From Bin87 sp965116565 (GTDB taxonomy: Bacteria > Chloroflexota > Dehalococcoidia > Lucifugimonadales > UBA3495), in contig OZ220699.1 of assembly GCA_965116565.1 (NCBI GenBank), positions 3,782,001-3,846,000 of the forward strand: 64,000 bases of DNA. The letters run 5' to 3'. The position numbers and the translations under genes were made by a program. Shown here piece by piece: positions 27,767 to 34,979 of the stretch. The notes beneath the pieces are model-generated. The model was not told the DNA's origin and ran no database searches. It worked only from the letters and a program-made list of their open reading frames with translations. Each line of letters begins with the position of its first letter. Positions within the stretch are counted from its first letter, which is position 1.

Positions 27767-27910
27767 CCAAAATAAAAGCGATCTACTATGTAATATAACA
27801 CGACGATGTTGTTACAGAGTTTAGTCAAACCCTGTCTACCCTCAACAGGCACCGCTCATCATTCGACAGGCTCCCCCGGAACGTGTCGAAACCCGAAACA
27901 ACGCGGCCGC

Positions 27911-27940
27911 TGTAGGGGCGAATGATCATTCGCCTCTACA
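27911..27940. repeat. Palindrome related to 26514-26537
   Basis: TGTAGGGGCGAAT and its complement form a 30-base palindrome with one mismatch. It sits next to the end of hisA. A REP-like fragment (27861-27874) is 37 bases away. It could terminate hisA transcription. Confidence 0.6.
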
Positions 27941-27941
27941 T

Positions 27942-28658
27942 TTACGACACCGCCGCCACCGCCTCGCCAATCGTAATATCCCCCGTGTACAGCGCGCGCC
28001 CGATGATGGCCGCCTCCGCGCCGGTGGGCACCAGCTTCGCCACGTGCTCCGCCGCGCCGACGCCGCCGGCTGACAGGACGGCCAAACCGCTGTCCCGAAC
28101 CAGCGCCGCCGTCGCGTCGTAGTTCGGTTCCTCCAGCGTGCCGTCGCGCGATATGTCTGTGTAGAGTAATCGCACCACACCCAGGTCGGCCATGCGTCCG
28201 GCCAGTTCCGTCGCGGTGATCTCCGACGTCTCCGTCCACCCGCGGATCGCCACCAGGCCGTCCCGAGCATCCAGCGCGACCACCACGCGCTCGCTGCCGA
28301 ACCGCCGGCACAACTCCTCCACCAGTTCGGGGTTGGACACGGCAGCGGTGCCCACCACCACGCGGGCCGCGCCGGCGTCGAACAGGCCGGCCGCCGTGTC
28401 CGCGCTGCGGATGCCGCCCCCAACCTGCACCGGTATGTTCAGCGCGCGCGTGATGGCGGTGATGGCGGCCAGGTTCGCCGGATTGCCCGTGTGCGCGCCG
28501 TCCAGGTCAACGATGTGCAACCGCTCACCGCCCTCAGCCTGCCAGCGCTCCGCCACTCCCAGCGGGTCGTCGGAGAACACCGTCTCCTGCTCGTAGTCGC
28601 CCTGGTACAGGCGGACGCAGTTGCCGCCCCGCAGGTCAATTGCCGGTATGATTTCCAT
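27942..28658 (-). CDS. hisA: HisA, ProFAR isomerase
   Basis: The 238-residue TIM barrel begins MEIIPAIDLRGGNCVRLYQG and has IVDLDGA, VQVGGGIRSADTA, the catalytic-loop LLYTDISRDGT, and SAGGVG and AIIGRALY as phosphate-binding loops. It converts ProFAR to PRFAR in histidine synthesis; Asp8 and Asp in YTDISRDG are the expected catalytic residues. It lies last in the cobO-hisH-cassettes-hisA run, four bases after a protease-like gene. Confidence 0.95.
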   Translation of the reverse strand: MEIIPAIDLRGGNCVRLYQGDYEQETVFSDDPLGVAERWQAEGGERLHIVDLDGAHTGNPANLAAITAITRALNIPVQVGGGIRSADTAAGLFDAGAARVVVGTAAVSNPELVEELCRRFGSERVVVALDARDGLVAIRGWTETSEITATELAGRMADLGVVRLLYTDISRDGTLEEPNYDATAALVRDSGLAVLSAGGVGAAEHVAKLVPTGAEAAIIGRALYTGDITIGEAVAAVS

Positions 28659-28662
28659 TAGC

Positions 28663-29049
28663 CTATCCCGATATCCCAGCCGTCAGCGGCCCAATCGTAA
28701 CCGCGCCGTTGTCGATCACCTCGGCGGTGAGCAGGCTGCCCCACAGCAGCGCGGTCCCGATCAGCGGATCGCCTTCGGCCTCAAGTATCTCGACGGGTCG
28801 CCTTTCTCCCCGCCAGAGAACAATACCCTCATATGCAGTAACGGTGATGACCAAGTCGTTTGCCAACCCCATGTCAACCGGTTCAGTGGCAGGAACCCCC
28901 AATTGTCGGATCAAATCGGATGGCAAAGCCAGGTAGCCATTGAAACCCGTATCGACTACGGCCTCGACACGGTGGACGTGTTCGTTCGTATCCAACAAAC
29001 CAACAGGAACCCGAAGATCGCCCCGAACGCCTACGTGACCGGAAATCAA
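28663..29049 (-). CDS. Clan AA (retropepsin-like) aspartic protease, copy 1
   Basis: The 128-residue protein has AVVDTGFNGYLALP with the catalytic DTG triad near residue 37, as in single-domain retroviral-type aspartic proteases that act as dimers. The C-terminal third (IGTALLWGSLLTAEVIDNGA) is nearly identical in all three copies. The start is a TTG overlapping the stop of the small partner gene (TTGA). Targets are unknown; the partner protein is the natural candidate. Confidence 0.75.
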   Translation of the reverse strand: MISGHVGVRGDLRVPVGLLDTNEHVHRVEAVVDTGFNGYLALPSDLIRQLGVPATEPVDMGLANDLVITVTAYEGIVLWRGERRPVEILEAEGDPLIGTALLWGSLLTAEVIDNGAVTIGPLTAGISG

Positions 29050-29318
29050 GGCGCGTCGTACCTGATTCGGGGACCGTGGCTATGGTACGGCGCCGGAAAA
29101 CCTATCCGCATCAGGTAGGTGACCGCGTCCGGCGATTTGGCCTTCAACTTGTGCCGCGCCGTAATGACATCACGGTCAATGGCGTAATCCCCGGATGCAA
29201 CGTCAATCACCAGGAACTTGCCCTTTTCCTGCGGCTCGACCAGCGGCTTGATCTTCTCGTTGTAGATCCTCCAGCCCAACTCGCGGGTCTTTTCAAAATC
29301 GGTTTCAGGCGTCGTCAT
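29046..29318 (-). CDS. Small partner protein of the aspartic protease, copy 1
   Basis: The 90-residue soluble protein has YNEKIKPLVEPQEKGKFLVID at its centre and ends MRIGFPAPYHSHGPRI. I recall similar proteins next to clan AA proteases in cyanobacteria, without known function. The start at 29318 has GAGGTGAA upstream. Its N-terminal half is identical to copy 2 at nearly every base; its C-terminal half is not. Confidence 0.7.
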   Translation of the reverse strand: MTTPETDFEKTRELGWRIYNEKIKPLVEPQEKGKFLVIDVASGDYAIDRDVITARHKLKAKSPDAVTYLMRIGFPAPYHSHGPRIRYDAP

Positions 29319-29372
29319 AGCAGATTCACCTCGCGCGTTCGCCAACCATCCGCCGGTGCGATTTCCACTAGC

Positions 29373-29759
29373 CTATCCCGATATCCCAGCCGGCAGCGGC
29401 CCAATCGTAACCGCGCCATTGTCGATCACCTCGGCGGTGAGCAGGCTGCCCCACAGCAGGGCAGTGCCGATGAGCGGTGTGCCTTCGGCCTCTAAAATCC
29501 GGACCGGTCGCTGATCCCCACCCCAGAGCACAGTCCCCCGAAATGAGTTGAACCTGAAGGCCTCCTCGTTGACCACGAGCGCCTCAACCTGTCGATCCAT
29601 CACCAGGCCGAGTTCGCGAATATGGTCAGACGGTAGGGTCAGATCTCCGGTGAATCCGGTGTCAACGATCCCTTCGAATCGGTGGACATGCCCATCGGTG
29701 TCCAACACCCGTATGGGCACGATCAGTTCTCCCTCCGGGGTTACGTTTCCACCTGTCAT
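29373..29759 (-). CDS. Clan AA aspartic protease, copy 2
   Basis: 128 residues, same length as copies 1 and 3, with GIVDTGFTGDLTLP (DTG motif) and the same C-terminal block. The N-terminal half differs strongly from the other copies. ATGA overlap with its partner gene upstream. Confidence 0.75.
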   Translation of the reverse strand: MTGGNVTPEGELIVPIRVLDTDGHVHRFEGIVDTGFTGDLTLPSDHIRELGLVMDRQVEALVVNEEAFRFNSFRGTVLWGGDQRPVRILEAEGTPLIGTALLWGSLLTAEVIDNGAVTIGPLPAGISG

Positions 29760-30028
29760 GACTTGTCGTACCGAATCCTCATACTTGGCAAGCGAAACGG
29801 CGCCGGGTATCCGATCCGAATTGTGTAAACAACGCCATCGGGCCGACGAGCTTCCAACTCGTCCTCGGCCAGTATGAGGTCACGGTTGATCGCGTAGTCT
29901 CCCGTGGCAACGTCAATCACCAGGAATTTGCCCTTTTCCTGCGGCTCGACCAGCGGCTTGATCCTCTCGTTGTAGATCCTCCAGCCCAACTCGCGGGTCT
30001 TTTCAAAATCGGTTTCAGGCGTCGTCAT
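29756..30028 (-). CDS. Small partner protein, copy 2
   Basis: 90 residues. It shares MTTPETDFEKTRELGWRIYN with copy 1, then IKPLVEPQEKGKFLVID; it ends IRIGYPAPFRLPSMRIRYD. GAGGTGAA precedes the ATG. The 5' ~140 bases, including the leader, are almost identical to copy 1, pointing to recent duplication or gene conversion. Confidence 0.7.
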   Translation of the reverse strand: MTTPETDFEKTRELGWRIYNERIKPLVEPQEKGKFLVIDVATGDYAINRDLILAEDELEARRPDGVVYTIRIGYPAPFRLPSMRIRYDKS

Positions 30029-30082
30029 AGCAGATTCACCTCGCGCGTTCGCCAACCATCCGTCGGTGCGATTTCCATGCGC

Positions 30083-30469
30083 CTATCCCGATATCCCGGC
30101 CGTCAGCGACCCAATCGTAATCGCGCCGTTGTCGATCACCTCGGCGGTGAGCAGACTGCCCCACAGCAGCGCGGTCCCGATGAGGGGTGTATTTTCGGCT
30201 TCGAGAACCCGAATCGGCCTTCGTTCTCCCCTCCAAATTGCTATCGCGAAGTATGAATTGACCTCAAAAGTTCTGCCAGTGGCCACCACCATGTCTATGC
30301 GTTGAGAGAATCGCAACCCCATGGCTCTGATCTGCTCAGGCGACAGCGACAGATACCCTTCAAACCCCGTATCCACCACGGCCTCGGATCGGTGGACGTG
30401 CTCGTTGGCATCCAACAATCTGACCGGCACCACCAGTTCGCGATGCGAATTGACATGCCCTTCAATCAT
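30083..30469 (-). CDS. Clan AA aspartic protease, copy 3
   Basis: 128 residues from MIEGHVNSHRELVVPVRLLD, with AVVDTGFEGYLSLS (DTG) and the shared C-terminal block. The start at 30469 is chosen because it gives the same N-terminus and length as the other copies; it lies just after the partner's TAG. A GTG upstream is possible. Confidence 0.75.
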   Translation of the reverse strand: MIEGHVNSHRELVVPVRLLDANEHVHRSEAVVDTGFEGYLSLSPEQIRAMGLRFSQRIDMVVATGRTFEVNSYFAIAIWRGERRPIRVLEAENTPLIGTALLWGSLLTAEVIDNGAITIGSLTAGISG

Positions 30470-30471
30470 GA

Positions 30472-30753
30472 CTACGTTCCCGTGTCCCACAAAATCCGAG
30501 GAGTAAGCAAACGGAATACTGCCGGATGTCCGATCCTGACGGTATGGATGACGGCATCGGGATAGCGGTCCAGCAGATCCTGGGTCGCGTATCCCAGGTC
30601 GCTGCCAATAACATAGTCTCCCGTCTTGATGTCCAGCACCAGGAACTTGCCCTTCTCCCGCGGATCCACCAGGGGCTTGATCTTCGTCTCGTAGATCTCT
30701 TTACCCTTGGCGTAGTTCTTCCTGGCTTCGTCGTCCATGGTCGGGCTCGACAT
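30472..30753 (-). CDS. Small partner protein, copy 3 (first in the operon)
   Basis: 93 residues, MSSPTMDDEARKNYAKGKEI..., with IKPLVDPREKGKFLVLDIKTGDY. It is the most diverged of the three partners. AGGAGG precedes the ATG. It starts 21 bases after hisH on the same strand, so it is probably the original copy or the oldest one. Confidence 0.7.
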   Translation of the reverse strand: MSSPTMDDEARKNYAKGKEIYETKIKPLVDPREKGKFLVLDIKTGDYVIGSDLGYATQDLLDRYPDAVIHTVRIGHPAVFRLLTPRILWDTGT

Positions 30754-30774
30754 ACTGTATCCTCCTCGGCCCCA

Positions 30775-31407
30775 TCAGCGACCCTCGGCAACCTGCCGCA
30801 CGAAGTTGGCGTAGATGCGCAGACCCGTCTCCCCGCTCTTCTCCGGGTGGAACTGCGTCGCCACCACGTTGTCCCGCGCGTAGATGCTGCAGAAGGGCAC
30901 GCCGTACTCGGTTAGGCCGGCCACGTCGGCCCGCCCGTCGGGGTCGGCGTAGTAGCTGTGCACGAAGTAGAAGTGGCTGTCCTGCGCGATGCCGTCCCAC
31001 AGCGGATGCTCGCGCTGGAACCGCACCGTGTTCCAGCCCATGTGCGGCACCTTCAACCCGTCGGGCAGTCGCCTTACCCGCCCGGGCACCAGCCCCAGGC
31101 AATCGGCGTCGCCCTCGTCGGTGGCGTCCAGCAGGAGTTGCAACCCGAGGCAAACGCCGAGGAACGGCCGGCCGCCGGCGATATAGTCCAGCAAAGGCCC
31201 GACGAGACCGCGAGATTGCAGCGCGCTCATCGCTGCCGGCCCGGACCCCACGCCCGGCAGAATCACGCCGTCGGCTGTGTCCAGCGCGGCGGGGTCGGAG
31301 GTTACGTTGGGGGTTACGCCGGCCCTCTCCACAGCGCGGGCGACGCTGCGCAGGTTGCCCGATTCATAGTCGATGATGACAATGCCGAGGTTGGAAGACG
31401 CCGCCAT
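30775..31407 (-). CDS. hisH: HisH, glutamine amidotransferase subunit of IGP synthase
   Basis: The 210-residue class I amidotransferase has the oxyanion segment PGVGSGPAAM, the nucleophile Cys in FLGVCLGLQLL near residue 85, and the His-Glu pair in ATQFHPEKSG. It supplies ammonia to HisF, which is not in the window. It starts 7 bases after cobO. Three protease cassettes separate it from hisA, normally an adjacent gene. Confidence 0.95.
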   Translation of the reverse strand: MAASSNLGIVIIDYESGNLRSVARAVERAGVTPNVTSDPAALDTADGVILPGVGSGPAAMSALQSRGLVGPLLDYIAGGRPFLGVCLGLQLLLDATDEGDADCLGLVPGRVRRLPDGLKVPHMGWNTVRFQREHPLWDGIAQDSHFYFVHSYYADPDGRADVAGLTEYGVPFCSIYARDNVVATQFHPEKSGETGLRIYANFVRQVAEGR

Positions 31408-31414
31408 CTCGCCG

Positions 31415-32005
31415 TCAGACCCGGTCGCCGGTGGCCCGCTCGATGGGAATGTCCCGGTCGTGGTAGCGGGCCAGCACGAACAGCAAATCGCCCAGACGAT
31501 TCAGGTAGGCCAGGATCAGCGGATTGGTCAGGCCGCCGGCTTCCGACAGGGAGACGACGCGACGCTCCGCCGTGCGGATCACGGTGCGGGCCGAGTCCAT
31601 CGCCGACGATGACGGAGTGCCGCCGGGCAGGATGAACACCTGCGGCATCTGGAAGTGGGTTTCCAGCTCGTCGATGGTCTCTTCCAGGTTGTCCACCATC
31701 TCCTCGGTAACCGGCTTGAAGTGCTGGTGGAACAGGTCGTATTTCTCGGGGTCGGTCGCCAGCTCGGCGGCCACGGTGAACAACTCCCGCTGCAGGTCGC
31801 GCAGGATGTTCTTCACCTTTTCGTCGTCGGTGAGGGCGCGGGCCAGGCCCATCAGGCTGACCGCTTCGTCCGTGATGCCATACGCCTCGGTGTGCGGGCT
31901 GGCTTTGGATACGCGTCCCCCATACAGCAGGCTGGTTTCGCCCTTGTCCCCGTACTTGGTGTAGACCCGCTTGCGGCGCGATTCTGATGATGAAGACGTG
32001 CTCAT
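31415..32005 (-). CDS. PduO-type cob(I)alamin adenosyltransferase
   Basis: The 196-residue protein has the family motifs RVYTKYGDKGETSLLYGG at the ATP-binding N-terminus, EAYGITDE, and the helix PGGTPSSSAMDSARTVIRTAERR followed by LNRLGDLLFVLAR. It makes adenosylcobalamin from cob(I)alamin and ATP. It is first of the minus-strand run into hisH. The start is preceded by a run encoding Ser residues (MSTSSSSESRRK). Confidence 0.92.
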   Translation of the reverse strand: MSTSSSSESRRKRVYTKYGDKGETSLLYGGRVSKASPHTEAYGITDEAVSLMGLARALTDDEKVKNILRDLQRELFTVAAELATDPEKYDLFHQHFKPVTEEMVDNLEETIDELETHFQMPQVFILPGGTPSSSAMDSARTVIRTAERRVVSLSEAGGLTNPLILAYLNRLGDLLFVLARYHDRDIPIERATGDRV

Positions 32006-32810
32006 GGCAATACACTCCCAACCCGGATGGCTACGTTGGACAATTCTAGCACTCCCACATTACCGTCGCCACGCGCTCCCAAGACTCGTAACCGCTCAGG
32101 TTTGCGGTGACTGACCAGCGCCAAAACCGTCATACCGGCCTTGAGCCGGTATCCGGAAAATCCCTCCCACGCTCACGTTCCCGTATCCGCATACTCTGCG
32201 GGGTTCCACCGGCCCGCCGGTCAAGCCTCATAACAGGGAAACCCGCCGACCCAGAAACCCGATCCTGTCCATCCTGTCGCGGGTCCGCCTCTGGTGGATA
32301 AATCTCTATGAAAAATTGATTCCGCAGTGTGACACCACGTCGTTGCCCCACTACGCACCCACGTTCTATCCTACATATGTCAGGTTCCCCGCAACGTACT
32401 CGAGAACCGCGCGGGGTCGCCGCATCGCATGCAGCGGCAGCCACCAAACTACGGAAACATGGCGAGGTGTCAAAAGGTTCGGGTCGCATAACGGCCTGTC
32501 GGTTACCAAAAGCAGAATACGGTTCCTCTGGAGCCTAGAGTCGCTCTATTACCCGACCAAGCTCCCGGAACCCAGCGGGTGTCACCACCGCCCCGTGCCG
32601 CAAAGCTACGGCTCGTTGAGTCGGAGAACTGCGGGACACGGAAACCTAGGACGATATCTTTCTGCGCAAGCAAAAAACAGTGTTGGCCGTGCTCCGACAC
32701 GCAACCCGAACCATCAACCTGACGCCCAAGGATCCCATCCCAACCAATCGGAGGTGAACAACATCAGATAACCCAGGCCGACGCGACGACCAACCACCGC
32801 TCCGGTACGT

Positions 32811-32855
32811 ACGAACCCGGTAATTATGAACCCGGTACTTGCGAACCCGGTCCAA
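32811..32855. repeat. Three tandem 15-base units (GAACCCGGT core)
   Basis: Units start at 32811, 32826 and 32841; each has GAACCCGGT followed by variable AT-rich bases. A related CCGGT lies just upstream. Function unknown. Confidence 0.75.
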
Positions 32856-33047
32856 TCCATCAACGATCCCTCTCCCGGCTTGGCCTTACGCCGGGTGTGC
32901 CCCGGCTCAACCGTGCGGGAGAGGGCGTCGGCGCCCCTGCCGCCGTGGCCGCCATCACGCAGTCATGGTCGACCGCCCAATCCGGCCTGCGCTACCGGCC
33001 GTCTGGGCTTGCGCGCCGCTGCCGGCACGCTGCCTCAATTCGGTATG

Positions 33048-33056
33048 TGCTATGAT
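33048..33056 (+). promoter_or_regulatory. Extended -10 (TGCTATGAT) for the bL25 gene
   Basis: It matches the extended -10 form seen at 515 and 41067 with one change, and would give a leader of about 58 bases before the ATG at 33121. Confidence 0.45.
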
Positions 33057-33120
33057 ATGCGCTCACTGTCCGGGCCATTGCAGCCCGCCATGCCATACGT
33101 ATCCAGGAGTCCCTGAAACA

Positions 33121-33429
33121 ATGACCACCCAGGCGGTTTCCCTCGAACTTGAACCCCGGGAGATGTTGGGCAAGAAGGTGAAAGCCCTCCGTCGCACCGG
33201 CATCGTGCCCGTCCATCTATACGGGCGAGGCCTTGAGTCTCGTTCCTTGCAGTGTGAGGTCCGCACCTTGCTCCGCGCCATCAGCCGCGCCGGCGGCGAG
33301 GACGGCCAGCCCATGAACCTCGCCATCGCAGGAGAATCCGGCACATTCACCGCCGAAGCGTCCGAAATACAGTGGGACCCCCGTACCGGCGACGTGCTGC
33401 ACGTGGACTTCCGCACCGTCTCGTCCTGA
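33121..33429 (+). CDS. rplY: Ribosomal protein bL25 (short form)
   Basis: The 102-residue protein has the L25 pattern: LEPREMLGKKVKALRRTGIVPVHLYG, then a conserved RAISRAGG and the end VLHVDFRTVSS. It binds 5S rRNA in the large subunit. It is the single-domain form without the CTC tail. AGGAG lies ~11 bases upstream of the ATG. A G/C-rich hairpin follows. Confidence 0.85.
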   Translation: MTTQAVSLELEPREMLGKKVKALRRTGIVPVHLYGRGLESRSLQCEVRTLLRAISRAGGEDGQPMNLAIAGESGTFTAEASEIQWDPRTGDVLHVDFRTVSS

Positions 33430-33449
33430 CAACACGGAACTGACCATTG

Positions 33450-33472
33450 GGGGCGGGCGCTGAACCCGCCCC
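33450..33472 (+). terminator. G/C-rich hairpin after bL25 gene
   Basis: GGGGCGGG (33450-33457) pairs exactly with CCCGCCCC (33465-33472) across a 7-base loop, 20 bases after the stop. No T-run follows, so termination strength is uncertain. Confidence 0.45.
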
Positions 33473-33514
33473 TGACCCTTTACCGCATCCTGTCGCCGCC
33501 CCGGGAGGCTTCCC

Positions 33515-34285
33515 ATGTACATGGTTTTCCTCAGTGAGTCCGGTCTTACCGGCACCAGCGCCAACGATCCCAACCAGCCCCACCATATCCATGCGGGCCT
33601 GATGGTACAGGAAAGCCAGTACATTTCCATGTGCGGCGAGTATGACGCCCTGGTCCGCCGACACTTCGGAGGCCCTCCGGGTTCGGACGGCACTCCCGCC
33701 GGATTGAACCCCCGGCACATGTACCAGGGCACCGGACCGTTCCGCTCCTGGCGGCCTGAGCGACGGGCCGAACTGATCCAGGACTGCCTGAGCATCCTTG
33801 TCCGGCGCGAAACTCCCGTGCTCGTTTCCTACATCAACAAGGAGGAGTACGTCGCCGCCACCACCACCGAGGGCAATGCTCTCTACGGGCATACTGATCC
33901 CTCCCGCCTCGCGTTCAGCCGTTTCCTGCTGGCCCTCACCATGTTCCTCGACGAGAACGTGATGTCGCAGATGAATCCCGATGACATCATGCAGTCGGTC
34001 TGGGACGTGAACGACTACGCGATGTTGATCGCCGGTTCGGAGTCCGGATCCATTGCCTCAGCGATGGCCGAGTTCCTGGGCGAGGAATCCGACACCGTAT
34101 CGCCGTCCATGTACGACGACCTGATGATCGCGCCGCCCGAAACCTCCATCGGCTCCCAGTTGGTCAACCTCTGCGCCTACATCATCCGTCGCTGGCTGCA
34201 GCAGCCCGGCGTGGCCCACGGATACTTTGACGCCCTGCGCGACGGCCGCGTCATCCAGGTCATATACCCCTACCAGTTCGACTAA
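33515..34285 (+). CDS. DUF3800-like protein
   Basis: The 256-residue protein begins MYMVFLSESGLTGTS, resembling DUF3800 proteins, which start with an (I/F)xDESG motif thought to be part of an RNase H-like active site. Here the first Asp is Ser, so catalysis may be altered. A later MFLDENVMSQM and the C-terminal Y.YQFD are visible. GGGAGG precedes the ATG. Role unknown; the assignment is tentative. Confidence 0.5.
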   Translation: MYMVFLSESGLTGTSANDPNQPHHIHAGLMVQESQYISMCGEYDALVRRHFGGPPGSDGTPAGLNPRHMYQGTGPFRSWRPERRAELIQDCLSILVRRETPVLVSYINKEEYVAATTTEGNALYGHTDPSRLAFSRFLLALTMFLDENVMSQMNPDDIMQSVWDVNDYAMLIAGSESGSIASAMAEFLGEESDTVSPSMYDDLMIAPPETSIGSQLVNLCAYIIRRWLQQPGVAHGYFDALRDGRVIQVIYPYQFD

Positions 34286-34406
34286 TCCTCTGCCACAGCC
34301 CTCTGCCAAAAACCAAAATCCGGTTGAACGGATTATCCGTATATCCATTTGACGGCAATTTTGGTGCGCGTCAAGCTCGTGAAAACCGCTTGGCGGGAGG
34401 TAGGGC

Positions 34407-34565
34407 ATGACTCCGAAAGTGAAGGCGAAAGTTCCACTGTCCAGAATCCTCACGCCGGAAGAAATAAAGGACAGGGAACGGAAGGATCGAGAACTGTACG
34501 ACGCAGCCATGGATCTCAAGCGGATTATGGAGCAGCAAGGATTGCCTGTGGACGAGAACATCTAG
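34407..34565 (+). CDS. Small 52-residue basic/acidic helical protein
   Basis: The frame begins MTPKVKAKVPLSRILTPEEI and continues with charged helical sequence to DENI, with GGGAGG 7 bases before the ATG. The strong binding site and even charge pattern support a real gene. After its TAG the same frame stays open for ~60 codons (to ~34748), so it may be coupled to, or formerly part of, a longer gene. Not recognised. Confidence 0.5.
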   Translation: MTPKVKAKVPLSRILTPEEIKDRERKDRELYDAAMDLKRIMEQQGLPVDENI

Positions 34566-34979
34566 GCGCTGTCCGCGATAGAAGCGTTGATCCGGTGCCA
34601 GCGGCTCTGCGAATCTGCGCTTGTCAGACATTCGGCAGAGTTGCTGGCTTTTGACGACTTGAACGGGACCCGTTCGTCGCCTCAGTTTCGCCGAGATTTA
34701 TTGGTTGCGGTCCAAAACGGAGAATGCTTGATTCCTCTAGTGGTTTGAACGTTTTTATTGAACGGTTCTGGGATCATGACCCCCTGATTCGTCGGGGTTT
34801 CGGCGACCTGCAATCAATGCTGAAGCCAACTTTGATCATATTAGCCAACGCCCAAATGCACGGCCTCGATGTTGCTGAATGACCTCGAGGCAGTATCAGC
34901 GCCAACGCGGAGTGATCAGGAAAGAGTTTCCGGCTCTGACACAATTACCGTGTGTTGCAATTCTCCCGAAGTGGGCCCC
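34566..34979. other. Region between the small gene and the DUF3179 gene
   Basis: The first ~180 bases hold an open frame continuing past the TAG of the small gene (ALSAIEALIRCQRLCES...), without a good start codon. The rest shows no gene or repeat. An ATG at 34869 is in frame with the DUF3179 gene and is discussed there. Confidence 0.4.

Larger units (their letters stand above)
32006..33120. other. Long non-coding region with repeats
   Basis: About 1.1 kb between divergent genes cobO and the bL25 gene. Open frames exist but have no protein character. It contains a hairpin CCGGCCTTGAGCCGG near 32142-32156, a 15-base tandem repeat at 32811-32855 and an extended -10 at 33048. I see no RNA gene, though a structured RNA cannot be excluded. 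Confidence 0.5.

Noticed and set aside
26514..27940. Composite transposon bounded by the GGGGCGAAT palindromes
   Set aside because: The palindromes flank one orphan gene but there is no transposase, no target duplication is visible, and such palindromes are commonly dispersed singly.
32316..32771. 151-codon frame in the region before the bL25 gene
   Set aside because: No ribosome binding site and no protein-like pattern, and the region is repeat-rich.
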